From Maricaulis sp963975345 (GTDB taxonomy: Bacteria > Pseudomonadota > Alphaproteobacteria > Caulobacterales > Maricaulaceae), in the NCBI RefSeq assembly GCF_963975345.1, contig NZ_CAXBGE010000002.1, forward strand, positions 1-64,000: a stretch of DNA of 64,000 bases, read 5' to 3'. This document shows positions 8,031-16,620 of the stretch, in pieces. The stretch's first letter is position 1. Every line of letters begins with the position of its first letter. Under the pieces are notes generated by a model, which was given only the letters and a program-made list of their open reading frames with translations, was not told where the DNA came from and made no database searches. A program made the translations under genes and the position numbers.

Positions 8031-9291
8031 TTTCATCTGCCACTGGATCGTCTGAGTGCGGTGCCTCCACCGCCGATTTCAGGCCCATCCAGACCTCGAT
8101 CCCGCGCGCCGCGGCAATGCCGGTCGAGAAACAGCCCTGCAGCAAATAGCCGCCCGTTGGCGCTTCCCAATCGATCATTTCGCCAGCAACGAAAACGCCC
8201 GGCAGGGCTTTCAGCATCAGGCCGATATCGAGGCCCTCGCGGGCAATGCCGCCGGATGAGGAAATCGCCCTTTCCAGCCCGGTTTGACCAGTGATGGTCA
8301 CCGGCGTCGCCTTGATCCGCCGTGCCAGATCGGCTGGCGCGATTGGCAATTCGCCGCTCTCGCGGAGCAGGCTGATCGCTTCGGGCGACAGGCCGGCCTT
8401 GCGAAGCGTATTGGCCAGTGACTGACCCTTTTTTGCGTCGCTGAGGCGGGCGATGACTTCAGCGATCTTGTGATTGGGCCGCAAGTCGATCGTCGCCGTC
8501 ACCGGATAGCCGGTCGCCAAGGCCTTGCGGATCGGGGTCGAGAGCGCATAGACCGCGCCGCCTTCCAGCCCATAATTCGAGATCATCGCCTCGCCGCGCA
8601 CGGTCTCGCCATTGAGGCTGATTGAGATTGTTTTCAACGGCTTGCCGGCAAAGCGTGATTTCATGATCTCGCTCCAGGCGATCTCGACACCGCAATTGGC
8701 CGCGGCGAAATCATCGATCTCGACATCGCGGCCGCGCAGGGCTTCAACCCAGCCGGCATCGGAACCCAGTTTAGGCCAGCTCGCCCCGCCCAGCGCCAGC
8801 AGCACCGCGTCAGGCTTGTCGACAACCAGATCGCCATCGGGCGTGTGGAACAGCAACTCACCGCTCTCGCCCCAGCCCGTCCATTGATGACGCAACCGAA
8901 ACTCAACGCCTTGCTCTTCCAGCCGGGCAATCCAGGCGCGCAGTAGCGGCGACGCCTTCATCGTCTTGGGAAAGACGCGGCCGCTCGAGCCAACGAACGT
9001 CTCCTGCCCCAAGCTCTCAGCCCAGGCACACAGATCGGCCGGCGTGAAAACCTCCAGCCAGGACGACATCCAGTCCGCGGCCTCGCGATAGCGCGCGCCG
9101 AATGCCTCCCGGTCATCGCTATGGGTCAGGTTGAGCCCACCGCGTCCGGCCATCAGGAATTTGCGCCCCAGGGTCGGCATGCGTTCATAGACGGTGACGC
9201 CATGGCCGCGCGCGCTGAGGCGTTCCGCAGCGATCAGGCCGGCGGGGCCGCCACCAATGATGGCGATATGTTTGGGGGTTTGTTCGGTCAT
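8011..9291 (-). CDS. BaiN/HI0933-like NAD(P)/FAD-dependent flavoprotein
   Basis: A 426-residue flavoprotein. The N-terminal dinucleotide fold is IAIIGGGPAGLIAAERLSARG, followed by the family signature MPTLGRKFLMAGRGGLNLTHSD, and near the C-terminus GVFVAGEMIDWEAPTGGYLLQGCFSTGIAAA, the second FAD-contact region. The HI0933/YhiN family (subfamily TIGR03862) has few characterised members; a bile-acid enzyme is one distant relative, so no reaction is assigned. It is soluble and monocistronic, convergent with dapD. ATG at 9289-9291 gives the expected N-terminus directly before the FAD motif. Confidence 0.88.
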   Translation of the reverse strand: MTEQTPKHIAIIGGGPAGLIAAERLSARGHGVTVYERMPTLGRKFLMAGRGGLNLTHSDDREAFGARYREAADWMSSWLEVFTPADLCAWAESLGQETFVGSSGRVFPKTMKASPLLRAWIARLEEQGVEFRLRHQWTGWGESGELLFHTPDGDLVVDKPDAVLLALGGASWPKLGSDAGWVEALRGRDVEIDDFAAANCGVEIAWSEIMKSRFAGKPLKTISISLNGETVRGEAMISNYGLEGGAVYALSTPIRKALATGYPVTATIDLRPNHKIAEVIARLSDAKKGQSLANTLRKAGLSPEAISLLRESGELPIAPADLARRIKATPVTITGQTGLERAISSSGGIAREGLDIGLMLKALPGVFVAGEMIDWEAPTGGYLLQGCFSTGIAAARGIEVWMGLKSAVEAPHSDDPVADETSEVTH

Positions 9292-9418
9292 GGGCGGGTT
9301 CTAGTCGTTTCCTGGCGAAACAGCCAGAAATCCGCCCAGTGCGCTGATCCAGCCCTGTCACGGGGCGCCCGAATCTGATGCAATGCGCGTCAGATCAGGA
9401 AACATGAAGGATATTGCC

Positions 9419-9760
9419 GTGAGCGACGTGAAAACCAAAGCCAATCCGGATGCTGCCAATCCGGCCGCGCCCTACGGCTCCGCCAATAACCCGTCGGAAT
9501 TCGATGTCCTCAAACGGCTCGACGCCAATGAGCCCTATTTCATCATCCGCGGCGGCGACCCCCTGTCAGACGCGCTGGTCGAGCTGCACGCCTATATCGG
9601 CGCCGGCCAGAGCGGCGCTGCCCATGACACGCTGGAACGCATCCTCGCCCTCACCGCCCAGCACCCGCCGCGCCCCGTAGGATCGCCCAAATATCGCGAA
9701 ACCTTCAAGATCTCGATCTCGATGGAACGCTATCGCGAGACGCACGGTCGCGGGCATTAG
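9419..9760 (+). CDS. Small soluble protein of unknown function
   Basis: About 113 residues, not recognised. The N-terminus is low in complexity and polar (KTKANPDAANPAAPYGSAN). A compact region follows with EFDVLKRLDANEPYFIIRGGDPLSDALVELHA and a basic tail. No signal peptide, membrane segment or known motif is visible. GTG 9419 is preferred because GAAGG (9406-9410) lies eight bases upstream; ATG 9404 or 9383 would lengthen it. Codon usage is like its neighbours. It is flanked by two leftward genes, so it is transcribed alone. Confidence 0.6.
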   Translation: MSDVKTKANPDAANPAAPYGSANNPSEFDVLKRLDANEPYFIIRGGDPLSDALVELHAYIGAGQSGAAHDTLERILALTAQHPPRPVGSPKYRETFKISISMERYRETHGRGH

Positions 9761-9810
9761 GGTCTCAACGAGGTACATGTCCCTCACCCTGGGGCGAGGT
9801 CAGGTGCGCC

Positions 9811-10512
9811 TCAGCCGGGCTCTTCGTACTCAATGATCTGCCAGAGGATCCGGCGATCAGGCTCCGACGACGGGCCTTCCTGATTGGCATCAAAATACGC
9901 TCGGGTTGGATGCTGCACGGGCACCCTCCCGGCGCCGAAGCCCGTCACCTCGCCCGGGTTCGCACCGATGGGTTCATCCACGAGGAATTCATCATATCCG
10001 CTCCAGTTGAACGTCCGGCGCAGCGCGAAGTACCGCTCAATGATCCTCTCGTCGCGCGGTTGCTCCCCACTACGCATAACAGTGCGCCGCCCGCCATCGA
10101 GGATGACCAGCACGTAGTCCTGAGACTCAAGCAGGTGGCGCGGGTTAATGCCCTGAGTGGGCGACAGGGCGCAAGCTTCCAGGTAGGCCGCCCCGAGATA
10201 GCGGCTGGTCATGGGTTCACCGGGGTTCAGGCATCCGCCATTGCGATGGACCAGACGATAACCGCCGGGGTCGCTCAAAATTCCCCAGTGCTGATTTGTG
10301 GCGCCATTCACACACGGCTCACGGAAGACCCCGCCATCCGGGTGCCGCGCGAGACAATTGTACTCGATACCACGCACGATGAAGAGGAGTTCCTCGCCCG
10401 GCTGACTGACGCGTGGTGTGACGGCCGCGGTGGCTGTCACGTCCTTTTGCGCATCGGCGGCTGAGCCGAACAATGCGGCGATCGCAGCGATCACAATGGC
10501 GAAGTTTTTCAT
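9811..10512 (-). CDS. Secreted protein, possible ricin-B-like lectin fold
   Basis: About 233 residues with a clear signal peptide (MKNFAIVIAAIAALFGSAADA). The mature part contains YNCLARHPDGG...EPCVNGATNQHWGI and GGCLNPGEP...EAC. This resembles one or two ricin-type beta-trefoil repeats (Cys-Leu start, QxW-like end), but the match is partial. If real, the protein would bind carbohydrate outside the cytoplasm. The remaining half, with an RRTFNWSGYDEF segment, is unrecognised. ATG 10510-10512 is chosen because it starts the signal peptide; a GTG five codons upstream is also open. No strong ribosome-binding site is seen for either. Confidence 0.6.
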   Translation of the reverse strand: MKNFAIVIAAIAALFGSAADAQKDVTATAAVTPRVSQPGEELLFIVRGIEYNCLARHPDGGVFREPCVNGATNQHWGILSDPGGYRLVHRNGGCLNPGEPMTSRYLGAAYLEACALSPTQGINPRHLLESQDYVLVILDGGRRTVMRSGEQPRDERIIERYFALRRTFNWSGYDEFLVDEPIGANPGEVTGFGAGRVPVQHPTRAYFDANQEGPSSEPDRRILWQIIEYEEPG

Positions 10513-10626
10513 GAGGATGATCCACACCTTGGGTTTTCTCGGAGAGTTACCGCAGGGTGCGACGGCGTCACCCTAGGGGGCATGGCGCCGAACGCAACCC
10601 GCTCGCTCAAAGAAACCCAAATGGAA

Positions 10627-11097
10627 TCAATACGGCGTGCCATCCTTGTGGACGAATGTGCCCGTGCCGGGCCGGTCATAGCGTTCCGGCAGGGCCTTCA
10701 TATCGATATCGGGATAGTTGCAGGCATCCTCGTCGATGCGCGTACCGATGGCGATGAAGACGCAGTCGCTGGCGGATCGGTTGACCAGATGATGGCCATC
10801 CTCGACACCGGCGCGGAAGCCGGCGCAATCGCCTGGGCGCAGCACAGTTTCGCCGCCATCCATCACCAGCGTGACCTCGCCGACGAGAACCTGAACGAAT
10901 TCATCCTCGTGGCTGTGCCAGTGGCGCTGTGACGACCAGGCTCCGGGCTCAAGCCGCACCTGGTTGACGCCGAACTGGGACAGGCCGGCAGCCTCACCGA
11001 GGCGGCGGACATGGCGTCTTTTGCATGGCTCGTTGATGGGTGTGGGATAGCCGCATTTCGAACTTTCATCGACATCGCTGACGGCGAACGTGCTCAT
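10627..11097 (-). CDS. Cupin-domain protein
   Basis: A 156-residue single-cupin protein. Cupin motif 1 is HWHSHEDEFVQVLVGEVTLV (two His and a Glu as likely metal ligands). Motif 2 is PGDCAGFRAGVEDGHHLVNRS. The N-terminus contains a short Cys-containing stretch (SSKCGYPTPINEPCKRR) that is not part of the cupin fold. Such proteins bind a metal and act on, or sense, small molecules; the substrate cannot be deduced. It is divergent from dapE with about 50 bases between the start codons. Confidence 0.8.
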   Translation of the reverse strand: MSTFAVSDVDESSKCGYPTPINEPCKRRHVRRLGEAAGLSQFGVNQVRLEPGAWSSQRHWHSHEDEFVQVLVGEVTLVMDGGETVLRPGDCAGFRAGVEDGHHLVNRSASDCVFIAIGTRIDEDACNYPDIDMKALPERYDRPGTGTFVHKDGTPY

Positions 11098-11147
11098 GGC
11101 TGCATCCTCGTTCTGGCGCGGCCGGGCGAACCGGCTATGTTTCGATT

Positions 11148-12314
11148 ATGAACACACAACACGATCTTTCCAATCCGCTCGCGCTCGCCCAACGCCTGAT
11201 CCGCTGCCGCTCGGTGACGCCGGCCGATGCCGGGGCGCTGGATGTGGTGCAACAGGCACTGGAAAGCCTCGGCTTTGCCTGCCGGCGTCTGCCCTTCGGC
11301 GAGATCGACAATCTCTATGCTCGTCGCGGCACGGCCTCGCCCTGTTTCATGTTCGCCGGCCATACCGATGTCGTGCCCTCGGGCAATGACGCCAAATGGA
11401 GCCACCCGCCTTTCGCGGCCGAAGCGATCGACGGTGTATTGTGGGGGCGCGGCGCGGCCGACATGAAGGGCGCCATCGCGGCGATGATCGCTTCCGTCCA
11501 GCGCTTGCTGAGCGAAGACGGCGAACCGGACGGCTCGATCGCCTTTCTGATCACCGGCGATGAAGAGGGCATGGCGATCAACGGCACCAAGGCTGCTCTG
11601 GCGCAGCTCGCTGACGAGGGCGAGAGCTTTGATCATTGTCTGGTCGGAGAGCCGACCAATCCGACCGCGATGGGCGAGACGATCAAGTCGGGCCGGCGCG
11701 GCAGTCTCAATTGCCAGATTTCCATCACCGGCCGCCAGGGCCATGTCGCCTATCCGGAGCGTGCCGAGAACCCGATCCCTGTCCTGCTCACCCTGCTCGG
11801 CCGCCTCACGGCGCGCCTGCTCGATGACGGCGCGGAAAATTTCCAGCCTTCGAATCTGGAGCTCACCAGCATCGATGTCGGCAATCCAACCACCAATGTG
11901 ATCCCGGGCCATGCCGAGGCGCGCTTCAATATCCGCTTCAATATCGCCCATACCGGCGACGAGTTGACCCGCTGGATTGAGGATGAGGCGGCCCTGGTGG
12001 CGCTGACCTTCGATGGCGAAGTGGTGTGCGATATCCACGTCACCGGTGAGGCTTTCCTGACCCCGGCCGGCGAATTCACAACGCTGTTGCAAGACGCGAT
12101 CGAGGCGGAGACGGGCCGCCGCGCCGCGCTCACCACCGGCGGCGGCACCAGCGATGCCCGCTTCATTCACCACTACGGACCGGTTGCCGAATTTGGCCTG
12201 GTCGGCGCCAGCATGCACAAGATCGATGAATGCGTGCCCGTCGCCGATATCGAGACGCTGACGCGGATCTATACCCGCATCCTGACGGCCTATTTCACGG
12301 ACACGCCGGCATGA
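11148..12314 (+). CDS. dapE: Succinyl-diaminopimelate desuccinylase
   Basis: A 388-residue M20-family zinc hydrolase that releases succinate from N-succinyl-LL-diaminopimelate. Metal and catalytic motifs are FAGHTDVVPSGN (His, Asp), WGRGAADMKG, LITGDEEGMAINGT (Glu pair) and VGEPT. The dimerisation insert is followed by TTGGGTSDARFIHHYGPVAEFGLVG with the last metal-binding His in MHKIDECV. Length is normal. The TGA stop overlaps the ATG of the following membrane protein gene (ATGA), indicating translational coupling. It works directly with the dapD product encoded 3 kb upstream. Confidence 0.97.
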   Translation: MNTQHDLSNPLALAQRLIRCRSVTPADAGALDVVQQALESLGFACRRLPFGEIDNLYARRGTASPCFMFAGHTDVVPSGNDAKWSHPPFAAEAIDGVLWGRGAADMKGAIAAMIASVQRLLSEDGEPDGSIAFLITGDEEGMAINGTKAALAQLADEGESFDHCLVGEPTNPTAMGETIKSGRRGSLNCQISITGRQGHVAYPERAENPIPVLLTLLGRLTARLLDDGAENFQPSNLELTSIDVGNPTTNVIPGHAEARFNIRFNIAHTGDELTRWIEDEAALVALTFDGEVVCDIHVTGEAFLTPAGEFTTLLQDAIEAETGRRAALTTGGGTSDARFIHHYGPVAEFGLVGASMHKIDECVPVADIETLTRIYTRILTAYFTDTPA

Positions 12315-12892
12315 TGCGTCTGGTCGCCGAAGCCTGGCTGGCGCTGCAAGGCGTCTGGCGCATCGTCACGTTCAAGGATGGTTGGGAATCCAGTTTCGAC
12401 ACCTCGATGGGCGGACTCTGGCACTCCTTTTCCGCCGCCATTTTCGCACTACCACTGGTCGCGCTGATCCTGCTCAGCGCCTGGCACGGCTCAGCCGGCG
12501 AGCGCAGCTATGGGCTCGAAGACCTGCTCGTCTACTCACTGTCCTGGGTGGTGTTTCCGTTCGCGGCCTCGCTGGCGGCGCACATTGTCGGTGCGCGCGG
12601 ACGCTGGGCAGCTTGGGTGGTACTGCACAATTGGAGCTCGATCCTGCTGTTCGCGGTGCAGGCCAGCTTCTGGACGCTCTTCCTCGCCGGGCTGATCAAT
12701 ATCCAGATCCTCGGCATCATGTCCGGCCTGTATGGCTATCTGCGCATTCTGGTGCATTGGCGCATCGCCTATATCGCACTGGGCACGCCAACCATCACCT
12801 CGGCGGCGGCCTGTGCCGTACCGATCCTGGCGGCGAAGATCATGGTGATCCTGATTTCGCTCGCGATGGCACCAGCCATCCCCGCCGGATAG
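12311..12892 (+). CDS. Polytopic membrane protein coupled to dapE
   Basis: 193 residues with about four to five predicted membrane helices (around residues 38-57, 77-98, 108-133, 133-150 and 165-188). No functional motif is recognised. ATG 12311 overlaps the dapE stop (ATGA) and gives a start just before a soluble segment (WLALQGVWRIVTFKDGWESSF), so it is preferred over earlier in-frame codons inside dapE. The coupling to dapE suggests co-expression, but a role in DAP synthesis cannot be claimed. It ends 9 bases before the convergent truA. Confidence 0.7.
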   Translation: MMRLVAEAWLALQGVWRIVTFKDGWESSFDTSMGGLWHSFSAAIFALPLVALILLSAWHGSAGERSYGLEDLLVYSLSWVVFPFAASLAAHIVGARGRWAAWVVLHNWSSILLFAVQASFWTLFLAGLINIQILGIMSGLYGYLRILVHWRIAYIALGTPTITSAAACAVPILAAKIMVILISLAMAPAIPAG

Positions 12893-12901
12893 CGCGAGCG
12901 A

Positions 12902-13645
12902 TCAGTCCGGATAATCAACCGCTACCAGATACAACCCGTCCGACGGGGCGACCGGGCCGCAGCGCTTGCGATCTGCGGCATCAAGCGCGGCCTTGAAATC
13001 ACGCACCGACCATTTGCCAACCCCGACCTCGACCAACGAGCCGACGAAGGATCGCACTTGGCGGTGGAGGAAGGAGCGCGCCGAACAGGTCACTTGAACT
13101 TCTTCGCCAATGCGCGAAACGCGGATCTCGTCGAGGGTCTTGACCGGGCTTTCCGCTTGGCATTGCGCATCGCGGAAGGTCGAAAAATCATGGCTGCCGA
13201 CCAGGGTCTGGGCGGCGGCATGCATGGCGTCGCTGTCGAGCTGCTGCGGCACGCGCCAGATCTGGCCCTTGTCGAGGGTCAGCGGCGAGCGACGGTCGAT
13301 CAGGCGATAGAGATAATGCCGCTTGGTGGCGGAGAAGCGCGCATGGAATTCCTCGGTGACTTTCTCGGCATCGAGCACGGCAATCGGGTCGGGGCGGAGA
13401 TGGTGATTGAGGGCATCGCGCACCCGGTCACAGCGCAAATCCTTGTCCAGATCGAGATGCGCCACCTGCCCCAGCGCATGCACACCGCTATCGGTGCGCC
13501 CGGCGCCTTGCACGATCACCGGCGCGCCGTTGAGCGCTTCGGCCGCGCGTTGCAGCGAGCCCTGCACGGAGGGCCCGTGATCCTGCCATTGCCAGCCGTA
13601 GAACGGCGTGCCGTCATATTCCAGCGTGAGCTTGTAGCGCGGCAT
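12902..13645 (-). CDS. truA: tRNA pseudouridine(38-40) synthase
   Basis: A 247-residue enzyme that makes pseudouridine at positions 38-40 of the tRNA anticodon arm. The catalytic aspartate is D52 in GAGRTDSGVHALGQVAH. Other family signatures are LEYDGTPFYGWQWQ, RFSATKRHYLYRL and FLHRQVRSFVGSLVEVG. The ATG overlaps the fmt stop (TGATG), so translation is coupled to fmt. The frame is open further upstream inside fmt, but an earlier start would add residues that TruA lacks. Confidence 0.97.
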   Translation of the reverse strand: MPRYKLTLEYDGTPFYGWQWQDHGPSVQGSLQRAAEALNGAPVIVQGAGRTDSGVHALGQVAHLDLDKDLRCDRVRDALNHHLRPDPIAVLDAEKVTEEFHARFSATKRHYLYRLIDRRSPLTLDKGQIWRVPQQLDSDAMHAAAQTLVGSHDFSTFRDAQCQAESPVKTLDEIRVSRIGEEVQVTCSARSFLHRQVRSFVGSLVEVGVGKWSVRDFKAALDAADRKRCGPVAPSDGLYLVAVDYPD

Positions 13646-14577
13646 CAGCGCAGCACCGTTCCGGCCGGCACCGAGGTGCCCCGCAGAAAGTCCTGCGCCT
13701 TCATCGCGCCCTTGCCCTCGCGCTGCAGCCGCATCAGGCGCAGGGCACCGGTGCCGCAAGCGATCAGCAACTCATCATCAAGCGCCGTGCCCGGCACGCC
13801 CTCGCCAGACTCACTGGCGGCCAGCAAGACCTTGACCCGAACCGGCCCCTTCTCGGTCGCCAGTTCGAACCAGGCACCGGGGAAAGGCGAGAGGCCGCGG
13901 ATATGCGGTGAGAGTTCGCTGGCCGGCCGCGACCAATCGATGCGCGCTTCTTCCGGTGTGATTTTCCTGGCGTAAGTGACGCCCACTTCCGATTGCGCCG
14001 ACGCTTGCAATGAGCCGCGCTCCAGCGCCGCCAGTGCCCGAGACCACATCAGGGCGCCAGCATCCATCAGCTTGTCATGCAGGCTGGCAGCGGTGTCGGT
14101 TTCGCTGATCGCCACCGTCTCGGAGAGCAGGATCGGGCCGGTATCGAGGCCGGCTTCCATTTGCTGGATCTGCACACCGGTGACTTGGTCACCGGCCATG
14201 ACCGCCCGCTGGATCGGGGCCGCGCCGCGCCAGCGTGGCAGCAAGGATCCGTGCAGATTGAGGCAACCCAGGCGCGGCGCATCGAGGGCGCGCTGTGGCA
14301 GGATTTGCCCGAAGGCGACGACGATGGCGGCATCGAGATCGAGCGACTCGAACTCGTCGAGCACCGCATCATCCTTAAAGCTGCCAGGGGTTGAAACCGG
14401 GATTCCCAGCACTTCGGCGAGCTGATGCACCGGCGTTTTCTGTTCCGACTGGCCGCGCCCGCGCTTGCGCGGCGGCTGGGTATAAACGCGCACGATCTCG
14501 TGGCCCGCTGCGGCGATCTCGGCCAGCGAGCGAACGGCGAAGTCGGGCGTGCCCATAAAGGCGAGGCGGAGCGTCAT
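13645..14577 (-). CDS. fmt: Methionyl-tRNA formyltransferase
   Basis: A 310-residue enzyme that formylates initiator Met-tRNA using 10-formyl-tetrahydrofolate. The N-terminus RLAFMGTPDFAVRSLAEI and the active-site region CLNLHGSLLPRWRGAAPIQRA with ITGVQI-type follow-up (TGVQIQQMEAGLDTGPIL) are textbook. The C-terminal RNA-binding domain begins near residue 205. It forms an operon with truA. The peptide deformylase gene def, usually the partner of fmt, lies 3.3 kb away at 17923, with unrelated genes between them. Confidence 0.97.
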   Translation of the reverse strand: MTLRLAFMGTPDFAVRSLAEIAAAGHEIVRVYTQPPRKRGRGQSEQKTPVHQLAEVLGIPVSTPGSFKDDAVLDEFESLDLDAAIVVAFGQILPQRALDAPRLGCLNLHGSLLPRWRGAAPIQRAVMAGDQVTGVQIQQMEAGLDTGPILLSETVAISETDTAASLHDKLMDAGALMWSRALAALERGSLQASAQSEVGVTYARKITPEEARIDWSRPASELSPHIRGLSPFPGAWFELATEKGPVRVKVLLAASESGEGVPGTALDDELLIACGTGALRLMRLQREGKGAMKAQDFLRGTSVPAGTVLR

Positions 14578-14663
14578 GCGCGGCAGGTTCCCATCAAAAT
14601 CAATCGAATTCTTCCCGCTGTCTTAACTTTGATATAGGTTGACCGCCAAGCAGGAGCGACACC

Positions 14664-15029
14664 ATGACACGATCACCCGGCATGCTCATCGCCCTCGTTT
14701 TCGGACTCTTGGCGCTCGGCGCCTGTGCAGTATCAGCGCCAGACGCTTCGTCAAGCGATCCGCGTCAATCGGCGGAGATTGGCGGTATGTGCGGCGGGAT
14801 GATGGGCATTGGTTGCGCCGATAGCGGTGCCTATTGCCGCTACGAGCAGACAGCTCAATGCGGCGCGGCGGACCAGTCCGGCATCTGCACGCCCATGCCA
14901 CAAGCCTGCACCCGCGACTACCGCCCCGTGTGCGGTTGTGATGGCCAGACCTATGGCAATGCCTGCACGGCGGCAGCGGCTGGCGTCAGCGTGGTGCGGG
15001 ACGGGCAATGCGAGGCTGACGGCAGCTAG
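14664..15029 (+). CDS. Lipoprotein with Kazal-type protease-inhibitor domain
   Basis: A 121-residue exported lipoprotein: the lipobox LGAC puts the lipidated Cys at residue 21. The second half is a Kazal-type domain, ACTRDYRPVCGCDGQTYG followed by NACTAAAAGV and VVRDGQC, with the characteristic spaced cysteines and Tyr-Gly-Asn. A preceding Cys-rich stretch (residues about 42-80) probably forms a second small disulfide unit. Kazal domains block serine proteases of chymotrypsin and subtilisin type, so an anti-protease role at the cell envelope is the natural inference. AGGAG (14652-14656) precedes the ATG by 7 bases. The gene is divergent from fmt and overlaps the next, convergent lipoprotein gene by 4 bases. 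Confidence 0.85.
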   Translation: MTRSPGMLIALVFGLLALGACAVSAPDASSSDPRQSAEIGGMCGGMMGIGCADSGAYCRYEQTAQCGAADQSGICTPMPQACTRDYRPVCGCDGQTYGNACTAAAAGVSVVRDGQCEADGS

Positions 15030-15607
15030 CCACCCCAGGGCGCCGGTGGGACATCGACCGGATGGGTCAGATCGAAGCTGACTTCGAAATGACGTTCCGG
15101 GCGATCGAGGGCATAGGTCAGCGCCGTATCGGTCAGCGCGACCGTCCAGACATTGGTCACTGAAACCTCAAGGCCTTCGCGCTCGAACAGGTCCTTCGAG
15201 AACTGGTCGGCCGGGAATTCGGCGCGGCCATCGACCGGCGGCGTGATGGTGGAACCGCCATACATGGTCACGGCATCCTCGCTGCCGTCTTCATGTCGAT
15301 GATCGTGCTGCAGGCGCAGGCCATCCGTCTCACGGGTGATCAGCCAAGTGCGCGAGCGATCGTCGCCGACATGAAGCGGGATGCGAAGTTGGGCGTTGCT
15401 GCAATCTCGGAAATGGATGGTGAGCGTCTCGGCCGCCCAGTCGGCATCGCGCGGATCATCGCTGGTGACCTGGCCCTCAAAGGCCTGGCCGCAATACTGC
15501 GACAGCTCGGCGAACATGTGCTCGCCGCCGCGCGGCGATAATGGCGCACTACAGGCGGCGAGGCTTATCAGACCGAGCGCGGCGCTGGCATGGATCAGTT
15601 TCATCAC
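15026..15607 (-). CDS. Lipoprotein of unknown function
   Basis: 193 residues. A short signal sequence ends in the lipobox SLAAC, giving a lipidated Cys at about residue 19. The rest is a soluble, beta-rich domain (DWAAETLTIHFRDCSNAQLR, RTWLITRETDGLRLQHDHRH) with no family I recognise. It is convergent with the Kazal lipoprotein and divergent from pirin. The two adjacent Met codons at 15607 and 15604 are equally possible starts. Confidence 0.7.
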   Translation of the reverse strand: MMKLIHASAALGLISLAACSAPLSPRGGEHMFAELSQYCGQAFEGQVTSDDPRDADWAAETLTIHFRDCSNAQLRIPLHVGDDRSRTWLITRETDGLRLQHDHRHEDGSEDAVTMYGGSTITPPVDGRAEFPADQFSKDLFEREGLEVSVTNVWTVALTDTALTYALDRPERHFEVSFDLTHPVDVPPAPWGG

Positions 15608-15771
15608 GACAATCCCCTTGAAATCATTTCACAACGATCCCGCGCCCGTCCGTGCTGGTCAAGCGACAAGCGATCCTGTCCGCAGCGGAAACAATGCTTT
15701 TCGCCCGGATAGCTGTTTTCCCGCCGGCAAGGGCCTATTTTAAAGCTCAAGCCAGCCCGCAGGAGCGCATC

Positions 15772-16620
15772 ATGACCGCTACGACCAAGACCAAAGCCCG
15801 CCGCATCAGCCAGATCTCGCGCGGCGTGCCCACTTCCGACGGTGCCGGCGTCAAGCTGACCCGCATGCTCGGTCATCAGGGGCTGGATTACCTCGACCCC
15901 TTCCTGATGCTCGACCAGTTCCGGTCTGATAATCGCGACGACTATATCGCCGGCTTTCCGAGCCATCCGCATCGCGGTTTCGAGACTGTCACCATCATGC
16001 TCGATGGCCGCATGCGCCATGGCGACAACAAGGGCCATAAGGGCGTGATCGGACCCGGTGGCATCCAGTGGATGACGGCCGGGCGCGGCATCGTCCATTC
16101 CGAAATGCCCGAGCAGGAAGATGGCCGCATGTGGGGCTTCCAGCTCTGGGTCAATTTGCCCGCCAAGCAGAAGATGACGACGCCGCGCTACCAGGAATTC
16201 GATGCCGACCAGATCCCCGTCGAGGATCGCGCCAGCGGCCCGGTCCGCATACTGGCCGGCAGCAGCGCCAGCGGCACCACCGGTCCGGTCGAACAGATCG
16301 CGACCAAGCCGCTTCTGCTCGACGTCTCGCTTGAGCCAGGTGCCGTATTCACCGAGGCCGTGCCGGCCGGGCATACCGTTTTCATCTCGGTCTATATGGG
16401 CGAGGTTTCCGCCGGCAGCGAGACCGTCAAGGATCCAGACCTGGCCGTGCTGACCAATGGCGATGCCGTGGAGTTGAAGGCGGGGCCCAAGGGCGCGGGC
16501 TTCCTGCTCGTGGCCGGCCAGCCGCTGGGTGAACCGGTCGCGCGCTATGGTCCCTTCGTGATGAACACCCAGGCCGAGCTGCAACAGGCGGTGACGGATT
16601 TTCAGGCGGGTCGGTTCTAG
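15772..16620 (+). CDS. Pirin family protein
   Basis: A 282-residue bicupin. The metal-site region FPSHPHRGFETVTIMLDGRMRH and the second motif GIVHSEMPEQEDG are diagnostic of pirins (two His, another His and a Glu as iron ligands). The C-terminal cupin contains LEPGAVFTEAVPAGHTVFI and FVMNTQAELQQAV. Bacterial pirins include quercetinase-active enzymes and redox-linked regulators; which applies here is unknown. ATG 15772 has AGGAG (15761-15765) six bases upstream; the frame opens earlier, but without such a site. The TAG stop shares a CTAG palindrome with the stop of the convergent MFS gene. Confidence 0.9.
   Translation: MTATTKTKARRISQISRGVPTSDGAGVKLTRMLGHQGLDYLDPFLMLDQFRSDNRDDYIAGFPSHPHRGFETVTIMLDGRMRHGDNKGHKGVIGPGGIQWMTAGRGIVHSEMPEQEDGRMWGFQLWVNLPAKQKMTTPRYQEFDADQIPVEDRASGPVRILAGSSASGTTGPVEQIATKPLLLDVSLEPGAVFTEAVPAGHTVFISVYMGEVSAGSETVKDPDLAVLTNGDAVELKAGPKGAGFLLVAGQPLGEPVARYGPFVMNTQAELQQAVTDFQAGRF

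Noticed and set aside
9761..9810. REP-like remnant (TGTCCC with CCTC/GAGG stem)
   Set aside because: Only one arm resembles the 54-kb elements; the pairing arm GGGACA is missing.
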